Below, one piece after another: positions 23,602 to 32,036 of a DNA stretch of 64,000 nt. Within the stretch, counting starts at the first letter, position 1. Every line of letters begins with the position of its first letter. The stretch is from JACMLC01 sp963720235 (GTDB lineage Bacteria > Acidobacteriota > Blastocatellia > Pyrinomonadales > Pyrinomonadaceae), in the NCBI GenBank assembly GCA_963720235.1, contig OY970389.1, forward strand, positions 3,534,001-3,598,000. Reading direction: 5' to 3'. Under the pieces are notes generated by a model that searched no databases, had not been told where the DNA came from, and saw only the letters and a list, made by a program, of their open reading frames with translations. A program made the position numbers and the translations under genes.

Positions 23602-23642
23602 AAGGTCGCCGGATTGCGAGGGTTCGGCGGCCTTCTTGCTTT
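23602..23642 (+). terminator. Possible terminator hairpin
   Basis: GGTCGCCGGA pairs with TTCGGCGGCC, followed by TTCTTGCTTT. It lies about 450 bp after the VOC gene. Confidence 0.35.
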
Positions 23643-23682
23643 AAAGGCGGTCGGTTAGAAATAAGAAAGAGTTGATTTTCTC

Positions 23683-23739
23683 AGCCCCGTGAGCCCACGG
23701 CTAACGCCGTGGGCTAATATATGCCGCCCTCACGGGGCT
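23683..23739. repeat. Family E palindromic repeat (AGCCCCGTGAG type), copy 1
   Basis: AGCCCCGTGAG...CTCACGGGGCT enclose a second hairpin AGCCCACGGC/GCCGTGGGCT. Related copies are at 39229 and 60873. Confidence 0.85.
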
Positions 23740-23798
23740 GTAGAGACGCGAAGGAAGACAAGCTTTAAAGCTCATCACTCCTGACTCATTACTATTTT

Positions 23799-26700
23799 CT
23801 ACGCACTCGCGCTGAGTTGATAACGTTCGAGCTTGAGATAGAGGCCGCGGCGTGTGAGTCCCAGTTCACGCGCGGCGCGTGAGATATTGCCTTTGTGTTT
23901 GCGCATCGCTTCGGCAATCATGCGGCGCTCTAGGTCTGCCATCGCGTCTGCGAGTGTGAGCCCTTCGCTTATCGCAGTCGCGGCTGATGGAAGCGTTGTG
24001 ACGGAAGCAGCGGGGGCTGCAATCGGCGCGGAGGTGCGTTTGAGTTCCGGCGAAAGATGATCCGGCGTAATCATCATTCCATCTTCCGCACGCGCGACTA
24101 CACGCTGGACTTCATTGCAAAGCTGCCGCACATTGCCCGGCCAGTCGCAGACCATCAGGAGGTCTATCGTCTGCGGCGTGATTTGCAATTCGCGCCGCCC
24201 GAACTTGGACGAATAATGATTGACGTAATAGTTAACGATGGTCGGAATCTCTGAGCGGCGTTCGCGCAAGGGCGGCACGCGCAGGCGTATGACGTTCAGA
24301 CGATAATATAGGTCTTCGCGGAAACGCCCGTCTTTGACCATTTCTTCGAGGTCTGTGTTGGTGGCTGCGATGATGCGCACATCAACTTTCGTCGGACGCT
24401 GCTCGCCTAAGGGCTGTATCTCTCCCTCTTGCAGGAAGCGCAGAATCTTCGGCTGCACATCTAATGGCAAATCGCCTATCTCATCAAGGAAAAGCGTTCC
24501 GCCAGCAGCCGAACGAATCACGCCCGGCGAATCATTGACCGCGCCCGTAAAAGCTCCGCGACGATAGCCAAAGAGATAACCTTCCGATAACTCCTTCGGC
24601 ACAGCCGTGCAATTAAACGGCACAAAGACTTTCGTGCGGCGCGAAGAGAGAGCATGTATGGCACGCGACACAAGCTCCTTGCCCGTGCCTGATTCGCCCG
24701 TCACCAGCACAGTCACATCAGAGGAACGTATCTTATGCACCTCTTCCACCAGGCGCGTCATGGCCGGGCTGGAATGTATAAATCCCGGCAGAAGGCTCTG
24801 GTCAACATACGCGGTCTGCTCCTGTTGCCCGCGCCCCGCGCGCTCACGCTCGCGCAAACCGCACACATCCATGCCTAGTTCAACGACACGCAGGAGCGGT
24901 TGCAAAGAGATGCCTTCGGGCAAACTTGCAGAGCGCGGAGAGAGATACAGGAGCGCGGGCGCGGCGTTCGACGCACGCAAAGGGATAAGGGCCACGTTCT
25001 TATCGGAAGCAAACTTCTCTCTGTCAGTATCCGTGCTCAACAAATATAACTGTTGGGCCAGACGTTCATGCTCATCATTATGGCGTCCGTGCGCGGCAAC
25101 TACTTTTGGTCGCTTGTCTTCCCCGATTTCCGTAATCAAGACATGCTGCGCCTTCGTCTCCTGATGCAGCACTGCGACCAACTCGCGCAGCAGAAGTTCG
25201 CGCGAAGTGACTGCCTCTGCAAGCCTGAGCGTCAAAAGCTGCGTCAGCGCAGAAGGCTCATTCCTCTGCTCAGGCGCGTTGCGGTCAAGCACGGCCAAAG
25301 CTTCTTCCGCATCCTTGAGCGCAAGACGCGCGCCAAGCTCGCGGAAAGTGTGCGCGGCCTGCGTTAAATGTTCCGCCGCGCGCTCTGGCTGCGATGTCGC
25401 GTAGGCTCTGCCAAGCTCGTAGTGACCAAGCGCCGCGCGATAGCGGTCGCCAAAGATTTCAAAGATAGAGATGCTGCGCCCGAAATTATGTATAGCAAAC
25501 GTGGCCTCGCCCTGAGCCAAAGCATGCAGCCCGCGCACGCGATGCGCGTCGCCAGTGACAGTCAAATCGGCAGACTCTTCTATCTCGTCGGAAACCTGTT
25601 GCAACTCTGCCGCGCAAGACTGCATATCGCCGTTCATCAGATGCGCTTCGGCAGCCAGGAGGCGCGAGCTACAGGCTGCCTGACGGTCTCCTATGCGCTC
25701 TGCAATATCAACTGCCTGTTGCGCCAGCTCAAGCGCACGCGCGGCATCCTGCATCGCTAAGTGGCAACGGCTCAAGGTGCGCGTGGCCTGTCCTATGTAC
25801 CACTTGTTGCCTTTTTCCAAAGCGAGCGAGAGTGCGCGGTCTATGCACTTCTGCGCTTCCTCCAAATCGCCGCGCAGCATGTGCAACTCGCCCAGTGAAT
25901 CCAGAATCATCGAGACGCGAAACATAGAGACACGCGCCCCGCGTCCGTCCATCTCAAAGGCCAACGAGAGCGCGCGTTTCAAAGCCTCGTGCGCGCGTTC
26001 CCATTCGCCTATCACAACCAGATTGACGCCCAGATTGTTATAGCCGAGCGCGGCATTCGCTTTATGCTCCGTGCGCTCGTAATAGTTGATTGATTTTTCG
26101 AGACACGCGATGCCTTCCTGCGGGCGTTTGAGAAAACAATAAGCCCCGGCCATGTTCGCGTAAATCTTGCCTAAGAAATACGGAGCCTGATGGTCGCCTA
26201 TGAGCTTTAAAGCCTGCTCATAATTTTCCAGCGCGGCTTCATAATTTCCTTCGTACGTGTCCGCCAGAGCGATTGCCAGATAAGCTTCCGCGAGTCCGCG
26301 CCAGTCGCCTGTGTTGCGGTAATGTTCGAGGGACTTTTGCGCATGGTCGCGCGCAATCGGGCATTCGTTGATGCTGCGATAGATGTGTGCCAGCGAGACA
26401 TAGACCAGACCCAGTTGCGCATCCGAGCCGTTTTCAGCAGCCTCTTTCAAAGTCGCATTGAGGACTGCGACGGCCTTCGGATGATCGCCTGTGTAGTTGT
26501 ATGCCAGACCCAAACGCACGCGCAGTTGAATAGCAACCTCTGCATCAAGCTTTTCGCGCGCCTCAGGCGTCTCGTACATCTGCACAGCTTCGAGCGATTC
26601 ACGATAACAGCCCTGCATGTCCAAGGCTTCCGAGATAGCGACACGCGCCTGCGCCAGAACCTGCGCGTCCTTTTGTGCGAGCTTGATAAGCGATTCAAGC

Positions 26701-26873
26701 CGCGACTCCGCGGCGGTCGAAAGCCCCTGCTCCAAAAGCCGTCGCGCCTCTTCCAACTCTTCCACGAGAGCCTCGTGCGAGACACTAACGCCTGCACGCG
26801 GGCGTTGGAGACGCACACGCGCATCGTTCAGGTTAATAATGCCTGCTTCTGTTGACGATTTTTCTTTATTCAA
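23799..26873 (-). CDS. Sigma-54-dependent activator with long TPR sensor region
   Basis: 1024 aa from a TTG at 26873. Residues about 30-545 are TPR pairs (LGLAYNYTGDHPKAVAVLNA, LGYNNLGVNLVVIGEWERAH). About 560-690 is a possible GAF-like region. The AAA+ domain (about 710-945) has Walker A GESGTGKE, the sigma-54 contact loop GAFTGA, Walker B GGTLFLDEIGD and the Arg-finger region. The Fis HTH at the end is KHKGNISRAARELGLTRRGLYL. It opens promoters of RNA polymerase-sigma54. The TPR region is probably a peptide or protein sensor. No partner gene is adjacent. The start is uncertain because no good ribosome site was seen. Confidence 0.88.
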   Translation of the reverse strand: MNKEKSSTEAGIINLNDARVRLQRPRAGVSVSHEALVEELEEARRLLEQGLSTAAESRLESLIKLAQKDAQVLAQARVAISEALDMQGCYRESLEAVQMYETPEAREKLDAEVAIQLRVRLGLAYNYTGDHPKAVAVLNATLKEAAENGSDAQLGLVYVSLAHIYRSINECPIARDHAQKSLEHYRNTGDWRGLAEAYLAIALADTYEGNYEAALENYEQALKLIGDHQAPYFLGKIYANMAGAYCFLKRPQEGIACLEKSINYYERTEHKANAALGYNNLGVNLVVIGEWERAHEALKRALSLAFEMDGRGARVSMFRVSMILDSLGELHMLRGDLEEAQKCIDRALSLALEKGNKWYIGQATRTLSRCHLAMQDAARALELAQQAVDIAERIGDRQAACSSRLLAAEAHLMNGDMQSCAAELQQVSDEIEESADLTVTGDAHRVRGLHALAQGEATFAIHNFGRSISIFEIFGDRYRAALGHYELGRAYATSQPERAAEHLTQAAHTFRELGARLALKDAEEALAVLDRNAPEQRNEPSALTQLLTLRLAEAVTSRELLLRELVAVLHQETKAQHVLITEIGEDKRPKVVAAHGRHNDEHERLAQQLYLLSTDTDREKFASDKNVALIPLRASNAAPALLYLSPRSASLPEGISLQPLLRVVELGMDVCGLRERERAGRGQQEQTAYVDQSLLPGFIHSSPAMTRLVEEVHKIRSSDVTVLVTGESGTGKELVSRAIHALSSRRTKVFVPFNCTAVPKELSEGYLFGYRRGAFTGAVNDSPGVIRSAAGGTLFLDEIGDLPLDVQPKILRFLQEGEIQPLGEQRPTKVDVRIIAATNTDLEEMVKDGRFREDLYYRLNVIRLRVPPLRERRSEIPTIVNYYVNHYSSKFGRRELQITPQTIDLLMVCDWPGNVRQLCNEVQRVVARAEDGMMITPDHLSPELKRTSAPIAAPAASVTTLPSAATAISEGLTLADAMADLERRMIAEAMRKHKGNISRAARELGLTRRGLYLKLERYQLSASA

Positions 26874-27115
26874 CTCTTTTACGATCTATCCATGCGGGCC
26901 GGGTATTGACTCAAGTCGAGATAATTAAAAACTGCGAATCAACCGCTTATTTCAAATTAAGTTGTGGCCTTAAAGGATGTGAGGTGTGCTCTCTGGGCGC
27001 GGCAAAAATCCTGGATGCCACTCGAAGCCTCTAACAAGACTTGAACAGCCGCAAATCTAACACACGCGCACGCGCTCCGTCCAGAAGAGTGTAGATGAAG
27101 AATGAGAAAGACAGT

Positions 27116-27150
27116 CTCGCGCAAAGGCGCGAAGAAAGCATTCAAGATAG
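27116..27150. repeat. Single left arm of a family A repeat
   Basis: TCTCGCGCAAAGGCGCGAAG, then the AAGCATTCAAGATA spacer typical of family A, ending at the 3' end of the frameshifted gene. The right arm is missing. The rest of 26874-27153 holds nothing I can support. Confidence 0.7.
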
Positions 27151-27153
27151 ATT

Positions 27154-28472
27154 CTAAGGCGCGCGACGAAGAAACACATCCCAAGCCCATCTGCAGACCT
27201 GCGCGCCCTGTGCGTCTTTAACCTTCGCACGATACCTGAACCAGTTGCCATGCTCGTCCAGCCGCCTAGACTCTTGATAATCAAGGTCTATCCGGGCAAC
27301 GCCTAGCGATGGCAGTGTGCGCAACTCGCTCGGCTCTGAGATGCCATTGTGATTCGTATCCTGCCAGAGCCGCAGACTGGCAAAGATAGCATCCTGCCGT
27401 CCAATCCATCCGTTATTGTTGCCTCCATTAGCTGGCCTATCGTAGATGGCTAGTGCAACAAAACCGTTAGGTGGTGATGATGATGGCGGTTGCGGGGTGT
27501 AGTTGCCGAAAAGTTCCGCGCCGTTATCAATCGTGCCGTTCCCGTTGCGGTCAAGCGCGAGCCATGCGTCATCTGAGCCTATTGCCGTCCATGAGAGATT
27601 TTCTCTGACGCTGTTATTGTCAAGGTCGAAGGAGACTCCGCCTGTGGCATTGGTTAAATTAAAGCCATTGCCGTTGATGTCAATCAAAACAGGCGAATTA
27701 TACTCGCTGAAACAACAACAGTGGCCCGCGCGATTCAAGTCATCCGGGCAGCCAGCATTGTTCGGAAAGAAGCATTCGTCGGCGGCCTGGATACAGACCT
27801 CGCCGGTTGGTTGTTCTTCATTCAAACACTGCTCCGGGCAGCTTTGCGGAAAGGACGGACAGTAAACACTGGAAACAACTGCATTATCACAAGAGGTAAT
27901 AACGCTATCCCTTGACGGCGCATAATACATTACTGTACTACCACTGGGGCAAGTGAGGGATTTTCAAGGAAAAGCGTATGTCCTATTTCATGTCTCATGA
28001 GCCCTCTAATATACGCAGGCAATTCAGACATACCTACTCTTCCGATGGAGCCAGTGAGAATAGTGTATGCCCTTGGATCGGTGCTTATGAATGTTTGGCC
28101 TGCTGGGTTAGTGATATTATTTTGATATTTCACCCAGTGCGTATAGGTAGAGTTCTCTGGAGGCGGCGTGGCACTAAAACTAAAATCGGTGAAAGTCACG
28201 CCAGAACAGTTTAGAGTATTAGCACTGTTCCAATCGAGGAAAGCATCTACTATAGCTTGCCTTTCGGTTTCGGTGAATGCTGTGCTGATTGTCACCCTGA
28301 CAGTAGCAAAGCGGGGCCATTTTGCTGCCGTTGGCGTAGAATATGGTGATGGATTACAACAGCCAATTTGAGAATATGTCTGGGCTGATTGGAATAGTAA
28401 TGCAACTATTCCAATCAATCCAATAAAAGTCAATGTGCTGGCTCTCACATGCAGGGGGAGAGTCCGTTTCAT
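27154..28472 (-). pseudogene. Frameshifted secreted metalloprotease-like / EF-hand protein
   Basis: Two frames together match the intact paralogue at 29531. Frame 1 (28472 to 27930) has a signal peptide, a QIGCCNPSPY start and the zinc motif RHEIGHTLFLEN, then runs out of frame into APVVVQ-stop. Frame 2 resumes CPSGSTVMYYAPSRDSVITSC, a Cys-rich section (QSCPEQC, HCCCF) and the Ca-binding-like LALDRNGNGTIDNGAELFGN. A one-base loss just after FLEN (about 27955-27965) explains it. It could be a real pseudogene, a sequencing error or rarely a programmed shift. Confidence 0.8.
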
Positions 28473-28481
28473 ATCATGCCC

Positions 28482-29282
28482 CTACTTTAATGGTTTCTTT
28501 TCAGACGCTTTACTAATTGCAGAGCGAAGGTCATTCAAAAGTACAGATGTCTCGACCCCTTTATAAGTAGAGGTCATGGGGTGCGTCCCATTGCCGGGAT
28601 TATCTAATGGCAAGACACGACCGTTGCGCAATTCGTAGCCCGTCAAAAGGTAAAATGCTCTCTCTTGATATCCCTGTAGTGGGAAATCATGAGTTAGAAA
28701 TAGAACATAGATTCGTCCGATTTGAGGCATTCCCTGCCCATGCGTCAGTGACAGCGTGATTTTCCCGGAAGGAAAGCGCACGCGCCCGCCGGGACGCTCA
28801 ACGGATACTGAAGTTCCGGCACTCAGAGGCACTCGCTCGTCGTTTTTGAGAACTTCATCAATGTGAATTGCAAATTCCGAATAAACTGCCGATTTATCGT
28901 TAGACAGGTATGCCTTTGCTTCACTTACCCGCCCAGTGATGATGGTGCTACTCTGGACAACAGGCAGCGCCGATAGCCCAACCTCCCAATCAAACGTGGA
29001 AAGTATTTGGCTATCTATACTGACGGATGGAACTAGCGGTAAAGGCGCATCATTATACTTTCCGCTCTTGGCCTGTCTCTCAGCACGCAATTCTGGATTG
29101 GAAATATCCGGGGCCGCATAATCTACTAGTGGAAATTGTTTCTCAAGTTCCTTAGCAGCGACATTCTCCTGTTGACCATGAGGCAAGCTTTTTAGAGTTT
29201 TATCTTGTCGTCCGGCTATCAAAGTAACTAAAGCCATTCCCAAAGCGGCAGTGAAAATAAAGAGGCGAACGTAGCGATTCAT
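28482..29282 (-). CDS. Secreted protein of unknown function, unit 1 of a duplication
   Basis: 266 aa. Signal-anchor-like N-terminus MNRYVRLFIFTAALGMALVT. The core contains TIITGRVSEAKAYLSNDKSA, VYSEFAIHIDEVLKND, GGRVRFPSGKI and YVLFLTHDFPLQGY. These resemble a beta-barrel module seen in secreted proteins that binds or presents ligands, but no family is named with confidence. It is 10 bp upstream of the metalloprotease-like gene, the same order as in unit 2 (30872/29531), so the pair likely works together outside the cell. Confidence 0.75.
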   Translation of the reverse strand: MNRYVRLFIFTAALGMALVTLIAGRQDKTLKSLPHGQQENVAAKELEKQFPLVDYAAPDISNPELRAERQAKSGKYNDAPLPLVPSVSIDSQILSTFDWEVGLSALPVVQSSTIITGRVSEAKAYLSNDKSAVYSEFAIHIDEVLKNDERVPLSAGTSVSVERPGGRVRFPSGKITLSLTHGQGMPQIGRIYVLFLTHDFPLQGYQERAFYLLTGYELRNGRVLPLDNPGNGTHPMTSTYKGVETSVLLNDLRSAISKASEKKPLK

Positions 29283-29441
29283 AATTGACCTTCTTTCCTT
29301 AATGGTGAGGCGTTACAAAAAACGCGCTATGGATGTCAAATCTCTTACTCGGCGCAAAGATTTACTCAATATTCTCATCCTGGATTGCATAAGGGTCAAG
29401 AATTTTACTGCTTGCCAATTTTAATGTAAGAGGCCGGATGT

Positions 29442-29518
29442 GGTGAGGCCGCCGCGCAGTCACGTCTGATAGGCGGCGGCCTCCACAGCACACTCTGCCC
29501 CTCGCTGACAGATGTGCT
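29442..29518. repeat. 77-nt two-hairpin repeat, copy 1
   Basis: Identical over 77 nt to 31707-31783. GAGGCCGCCGC/GCGGCGGCCTC forms an 11-bp hairpin; a second pairs AGCACA with TGTGCT. The two copies are direct repeats flanking duplicated unit 2. Confidence 0.85.
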
Positions 29519-29530
29519 TGTATGAGAAGG

Positions 29531-30847
29531 CTAAGGCGCGCGTCTAAGATAGACATCCCAAGCCCATCTGCCCACCTGTGCGCTCTGTGCGTCTTTGACT
29601 TTCGCCCTGTACCGGAACCAGTTGCCATGCTCATCGTGCCGCCGCGACTCATGATAGTCGAGGTCAAGGCGAGCGACGCCCAAAGACGGTAGGGCGCGCA
29701 ACTCACTCGGCTCTGATATTCCGTTGTGATTCACATCCCGCCACAAACGCAGGCTTATGTAGATGGCATCCTGCGCGCCAATCCATCCGTTATTGTTGCC
29801 GCCCTGAGCAGGCTTGTCATATTCGGCCAAAGCCAGAAAGCCGTTGGGAGTGGATGAGGAGGGCTGCGGCGTATAATTGCCAAAAAGTTCTGCGCCGTTG
29901 TCAATCCTGCCGTTGCCGTTTCTATCCAGAGCTAACCATGCATCGTCTGAGCCTGCGGCTGTCCATGAGAGATTTTCTCTCATGCCATCGCTATTGAGAT
30001 CAAATGAGACTCCGTTTGCAGCATTAGTGAGATTAAAGCCGTTGCCGTTAATGTCGAGCAGGATGGGTGAATTATACTCGCTGAAACAGCAGCAGTGGCC
30101 CGCGCGATTGAGGTCATCGGGACAGCCGGCATTGTTTGGGAAGAAGCACTCGTCGGCAGCTTGGATACAGATTTCGCCGGTAGATTGTTCTTCCTGTAAG
30201 CATGGCTCCGGGCAGCTTTGAGGAGGGGACGGACAATAAACACTAGAAATAACTGCATTGTCACATGATGTAATGACGCTCTCACTTCCCGGAGCAGGAT
30301 ACATTACGGTACTACCATATGGGCAATGAGGGGCATTATCAAGAAAAAATGTATGTCCTATTTCATGCCGCATGAGTCCTTTAATGTAATGCGGCAGCGC
30401 AGGTGGATAGCCTTGTCTGATAGCATTGCTAAGTGTCGTAATAGCCCAAACGCCCCCCGAATTATTTGAATTTGCTGCTGTAACGCCAGCGACCCCCATG
30501 CGGGGATTGTACTGTACCCAATGAGCATTGATAGCTCCATTTGGCGGATTATCTCTAAACTGAAAGCCACTGAAGATAACCCCTGTACAATTAGCAAAGT
30601 TTTCACTGTTCCAGGCAAGGAATGCGCCCGCTATAGCCTGTCTCTCCGTTTCGGTGAAAACCGTACTGATGGTCACGCTGACTGAGACGAAGCGAGGCCA
30701 TTTTGGTGTGCCTCTCGGAGCTGCTGGCGGATTACAGCAACCGCTTTGCGCGTGACTAACGAGGGGCGCTGTCGCGTATGGGATTGTTAATGAGAGCGAG
30801 GAGAAGACTACTATTATCCAAAGAGGGTTGAGATAGCTTCTTTGCAT
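29531..30847 (-). CDS. Secreted metalloprotease-like protein with Cys-rich and Ca-binding-like domains
   Basis: 438 aa. AGGAGGAG lies 5 nt before the ATG. Signal peptide to about 34 (VSHAQ), then SGCCNPPAAP. The protease-like domain has KGLMRHEIGHTFFLDNAPHC: HExxH is present but the third ligand of classic metzincins is not at its usual place (a His lies three residues later). Next is a Cys-rich region (QSCPEPCLQEEQSTGEICIQ, GHCCCF), then an EF-hand-like module (FDLNSDG, LALDRNGNGRIDNGAELFGN, RLWRDVNHNGISEPSELR). This is the intact copy of the broken gene at 27154. Proteolysis is plausible but not proven. Confidence 0.82.
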   Translation of the reverse strand: MQRSYLNPLWIIVVFSSLSLTIPYATAPLVSHAQSGCCNPPAAPRGTPKWPRFVSVSVTISTVFTETERQAIAGAFLAWNSENFANCTGVIFSGFQFRDNPPNGAINAHWVQYNPRMGVAGVTAANSNNSGGVWAITTLSNAIRQGYPPALPHYIKGLMRHEIGHTFFLDNAPHCPYGSTVMYPAPGSESVITSCDNAVISSVYCPSPPQSCPEPCLQEEQSTGEICIQAADECFFPNNAGCPDDLNRAGHCCCFSEYNSPILLDINGNGFNLTNAANGVSFDLNSDGMRENLSWTAAGSDDAWLALDRNGNGRIDNGAELFGNYTPQPSSSTPNGFLALAEYDKPAQGGNNNGWIGAQDAIYISLRLWRDVNHNGISEPSELRALPSLGVARLDLDYHESRRHDEHGNWFRYRAKVKDAQSAQVGRWAWDVYLRRAP

Positions 30848-30871
30848 TTCTCCTCCTAGTCTAGGCTGAGC

Positions 30872-31651
30872 CTAATCTTTTGAAGCCTTGTCAACGAGGA
30901 TTTGGAGGTCACTTAACAACCTCTTTTTTTCTGCTCCTTTATAGGTTGTTGCAATTGGATGCGTTCCTCCACTTGGATTATCCAGAGGAAAAACATAATT
31001 GGCGCGTAACTCATAGCCTGTGAGTAGATAAAAGTCTGCTCCTTGCTTTCCTTGTAGCGGAAAATTATGTGTCAGGAAGAGCACATATCGTTGCCCAATT
31101 CGGGGTAAACCTTGCCCAGCAATATAAACGAGACTGATATGTCCAGATGGAAAGCGCACACGCCCGCCATCACGCTCTGCGGCTATCGAAGTATCTGTCT
31201 TCAGGGATACTTGATTGTCATTTTTGAATATCTTCTCAATATTAATCGTAAACTCCGAGTAAACCCCAGTTCTATCGTTAGATAAATAAGCTTGAGCATT
31301 GGCAATCCGACCTATGACTACCGCATCACTCTGAGCCACCGGCAAGGCCGGAAGCCCGGCTTCCCAATCCAGTGCGATAAAAGTTTTTTCTGCTGACGCA
31401 TTGAGTGGTATTGACGCTTTATCATATTTGCTATTCCGAGTTTGTCTCCGGGCGCGTTGTTCCGGGTCATTAGATTGAGGAGCCGCATAATCCACAATCG
31501 GGAATTGCTCTTGAAACTCCCGGCTATCAACATTCTGTTCCTGACTGGAAGGCAGGCTTTTGAGGGTCGCGCCCTGCCTTGATGTAATGAGAGTTAACAG
31601 GGCCAGGGCGAAAGCGCAGAGGAGAATTGAGAGGCGGATGTAGCGATTCAT
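30872..31651 (-). CDS. Secreted protein of unknown function, unit 2 of a duplication
   Basis: 259 aa from the ATG at about 31651 (MNRYIRLSILLCAFALALLT), with GGAAGGT upstream. Longer in-frame starts read through the repeat and RNA element and are excluded. It is clearly paralogous to 28482 (VDYAAP, AYLSND, VYSEF, GGRVRFPSG, YVLFLTHNFPLQGK, FYLLTGYELR). It lies 24 bp before the metalloprotease-like gene. Function unknown. Confidence 0.78.
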   Translation of the reverse strand: MNRYIRLSILLCAFALALLTLITSRQGATLKSLPSSQEQNVDSREFQEQFPIVDYAAPQSNDPEQRARRQTRNSKYDKASIPLNASAEKTFIALDWEAGLPALPVAQSDAVVIGRIANAQAYLSNDRTGVYSEFTINIEKIFKNDNQVSLKTDTSIAAERDGGRVRFPSGHISLVYIAGQGLPRIGQRYVLFLTHNFPLQGKQGADFYLLTGYELRANYVFPLDNPSGGTHPIATTYKGAEKKRLLSDLQILVDKASKD

Positions 31652-31706
31652 ATTGTACCTTCCTTTCAAGGCTGAGAGAGGGACGCAAACTCTTAAAAAG
31701 TTTTTA

Positions 31707-31783
31707 GGTGAGGCCGCCGCGCAGTCACGTCTGATAGGCGGCGGCCTCCACAGCACACTCTGCCCCTCGCTGACAGATGTGCT
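31707..31783. repeat. 77-nt two-hairpin repeat, copy 2
   Basis: Exact copy of 29442-29518, upstream of the gene at 30872. With copy 1 it brackets the second duplicated unit. Confidence 0.85.
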
Positions 31784-31826
31784 GATCTCTATAAACCATC
31801 CCCTTGATAAATCGCATGAGGCGAGA

Positions 31827-31939
31827 CCGCGCTGCACCACACCCAATGCAGCGCGGCGCCCTTCCGGCACAGTCCCCGTTTCCGTTTCGGGAACGTGCGG
31901 ACAAGCTGCGCGCGGCCACCCCCCGCACGCCTCTTGTCC
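31827..31939. ncRNA. Three-hairpin structured element, copy 2
   Basis: P1: CCGCGCTGCA/TGCAGCGCGG (10 bp) with loop CCACACCCAA. P2 (31867-31898): GCAC/GTGC enclosing CCCG/CGGG. P3 (31899-31939): GGACAAG/CTTGTCC, then GCGCGCGG/CCGCACGC (one mismatch) around loop CCACCCC. Loops equal those of the copy at 15878, but the P1 and outer P3 stem bases differ while pairing is kept. A further hairpin, TGTGGAGTG/CACTCCACA, spans 31940-32001. It lies about 100 bp past the TPR-Fis-REC stop. Confidence 0.65.
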
Positions 31940-32036
31940 TGTGGAGTGTCAGACCCTTTGGCTTCTCCCATCAGAAGCGCGGCCACATCCCACTCCACAC
32001 GAAACCTACATGCTGCTGAAAACTCTCAGGCGCTTT

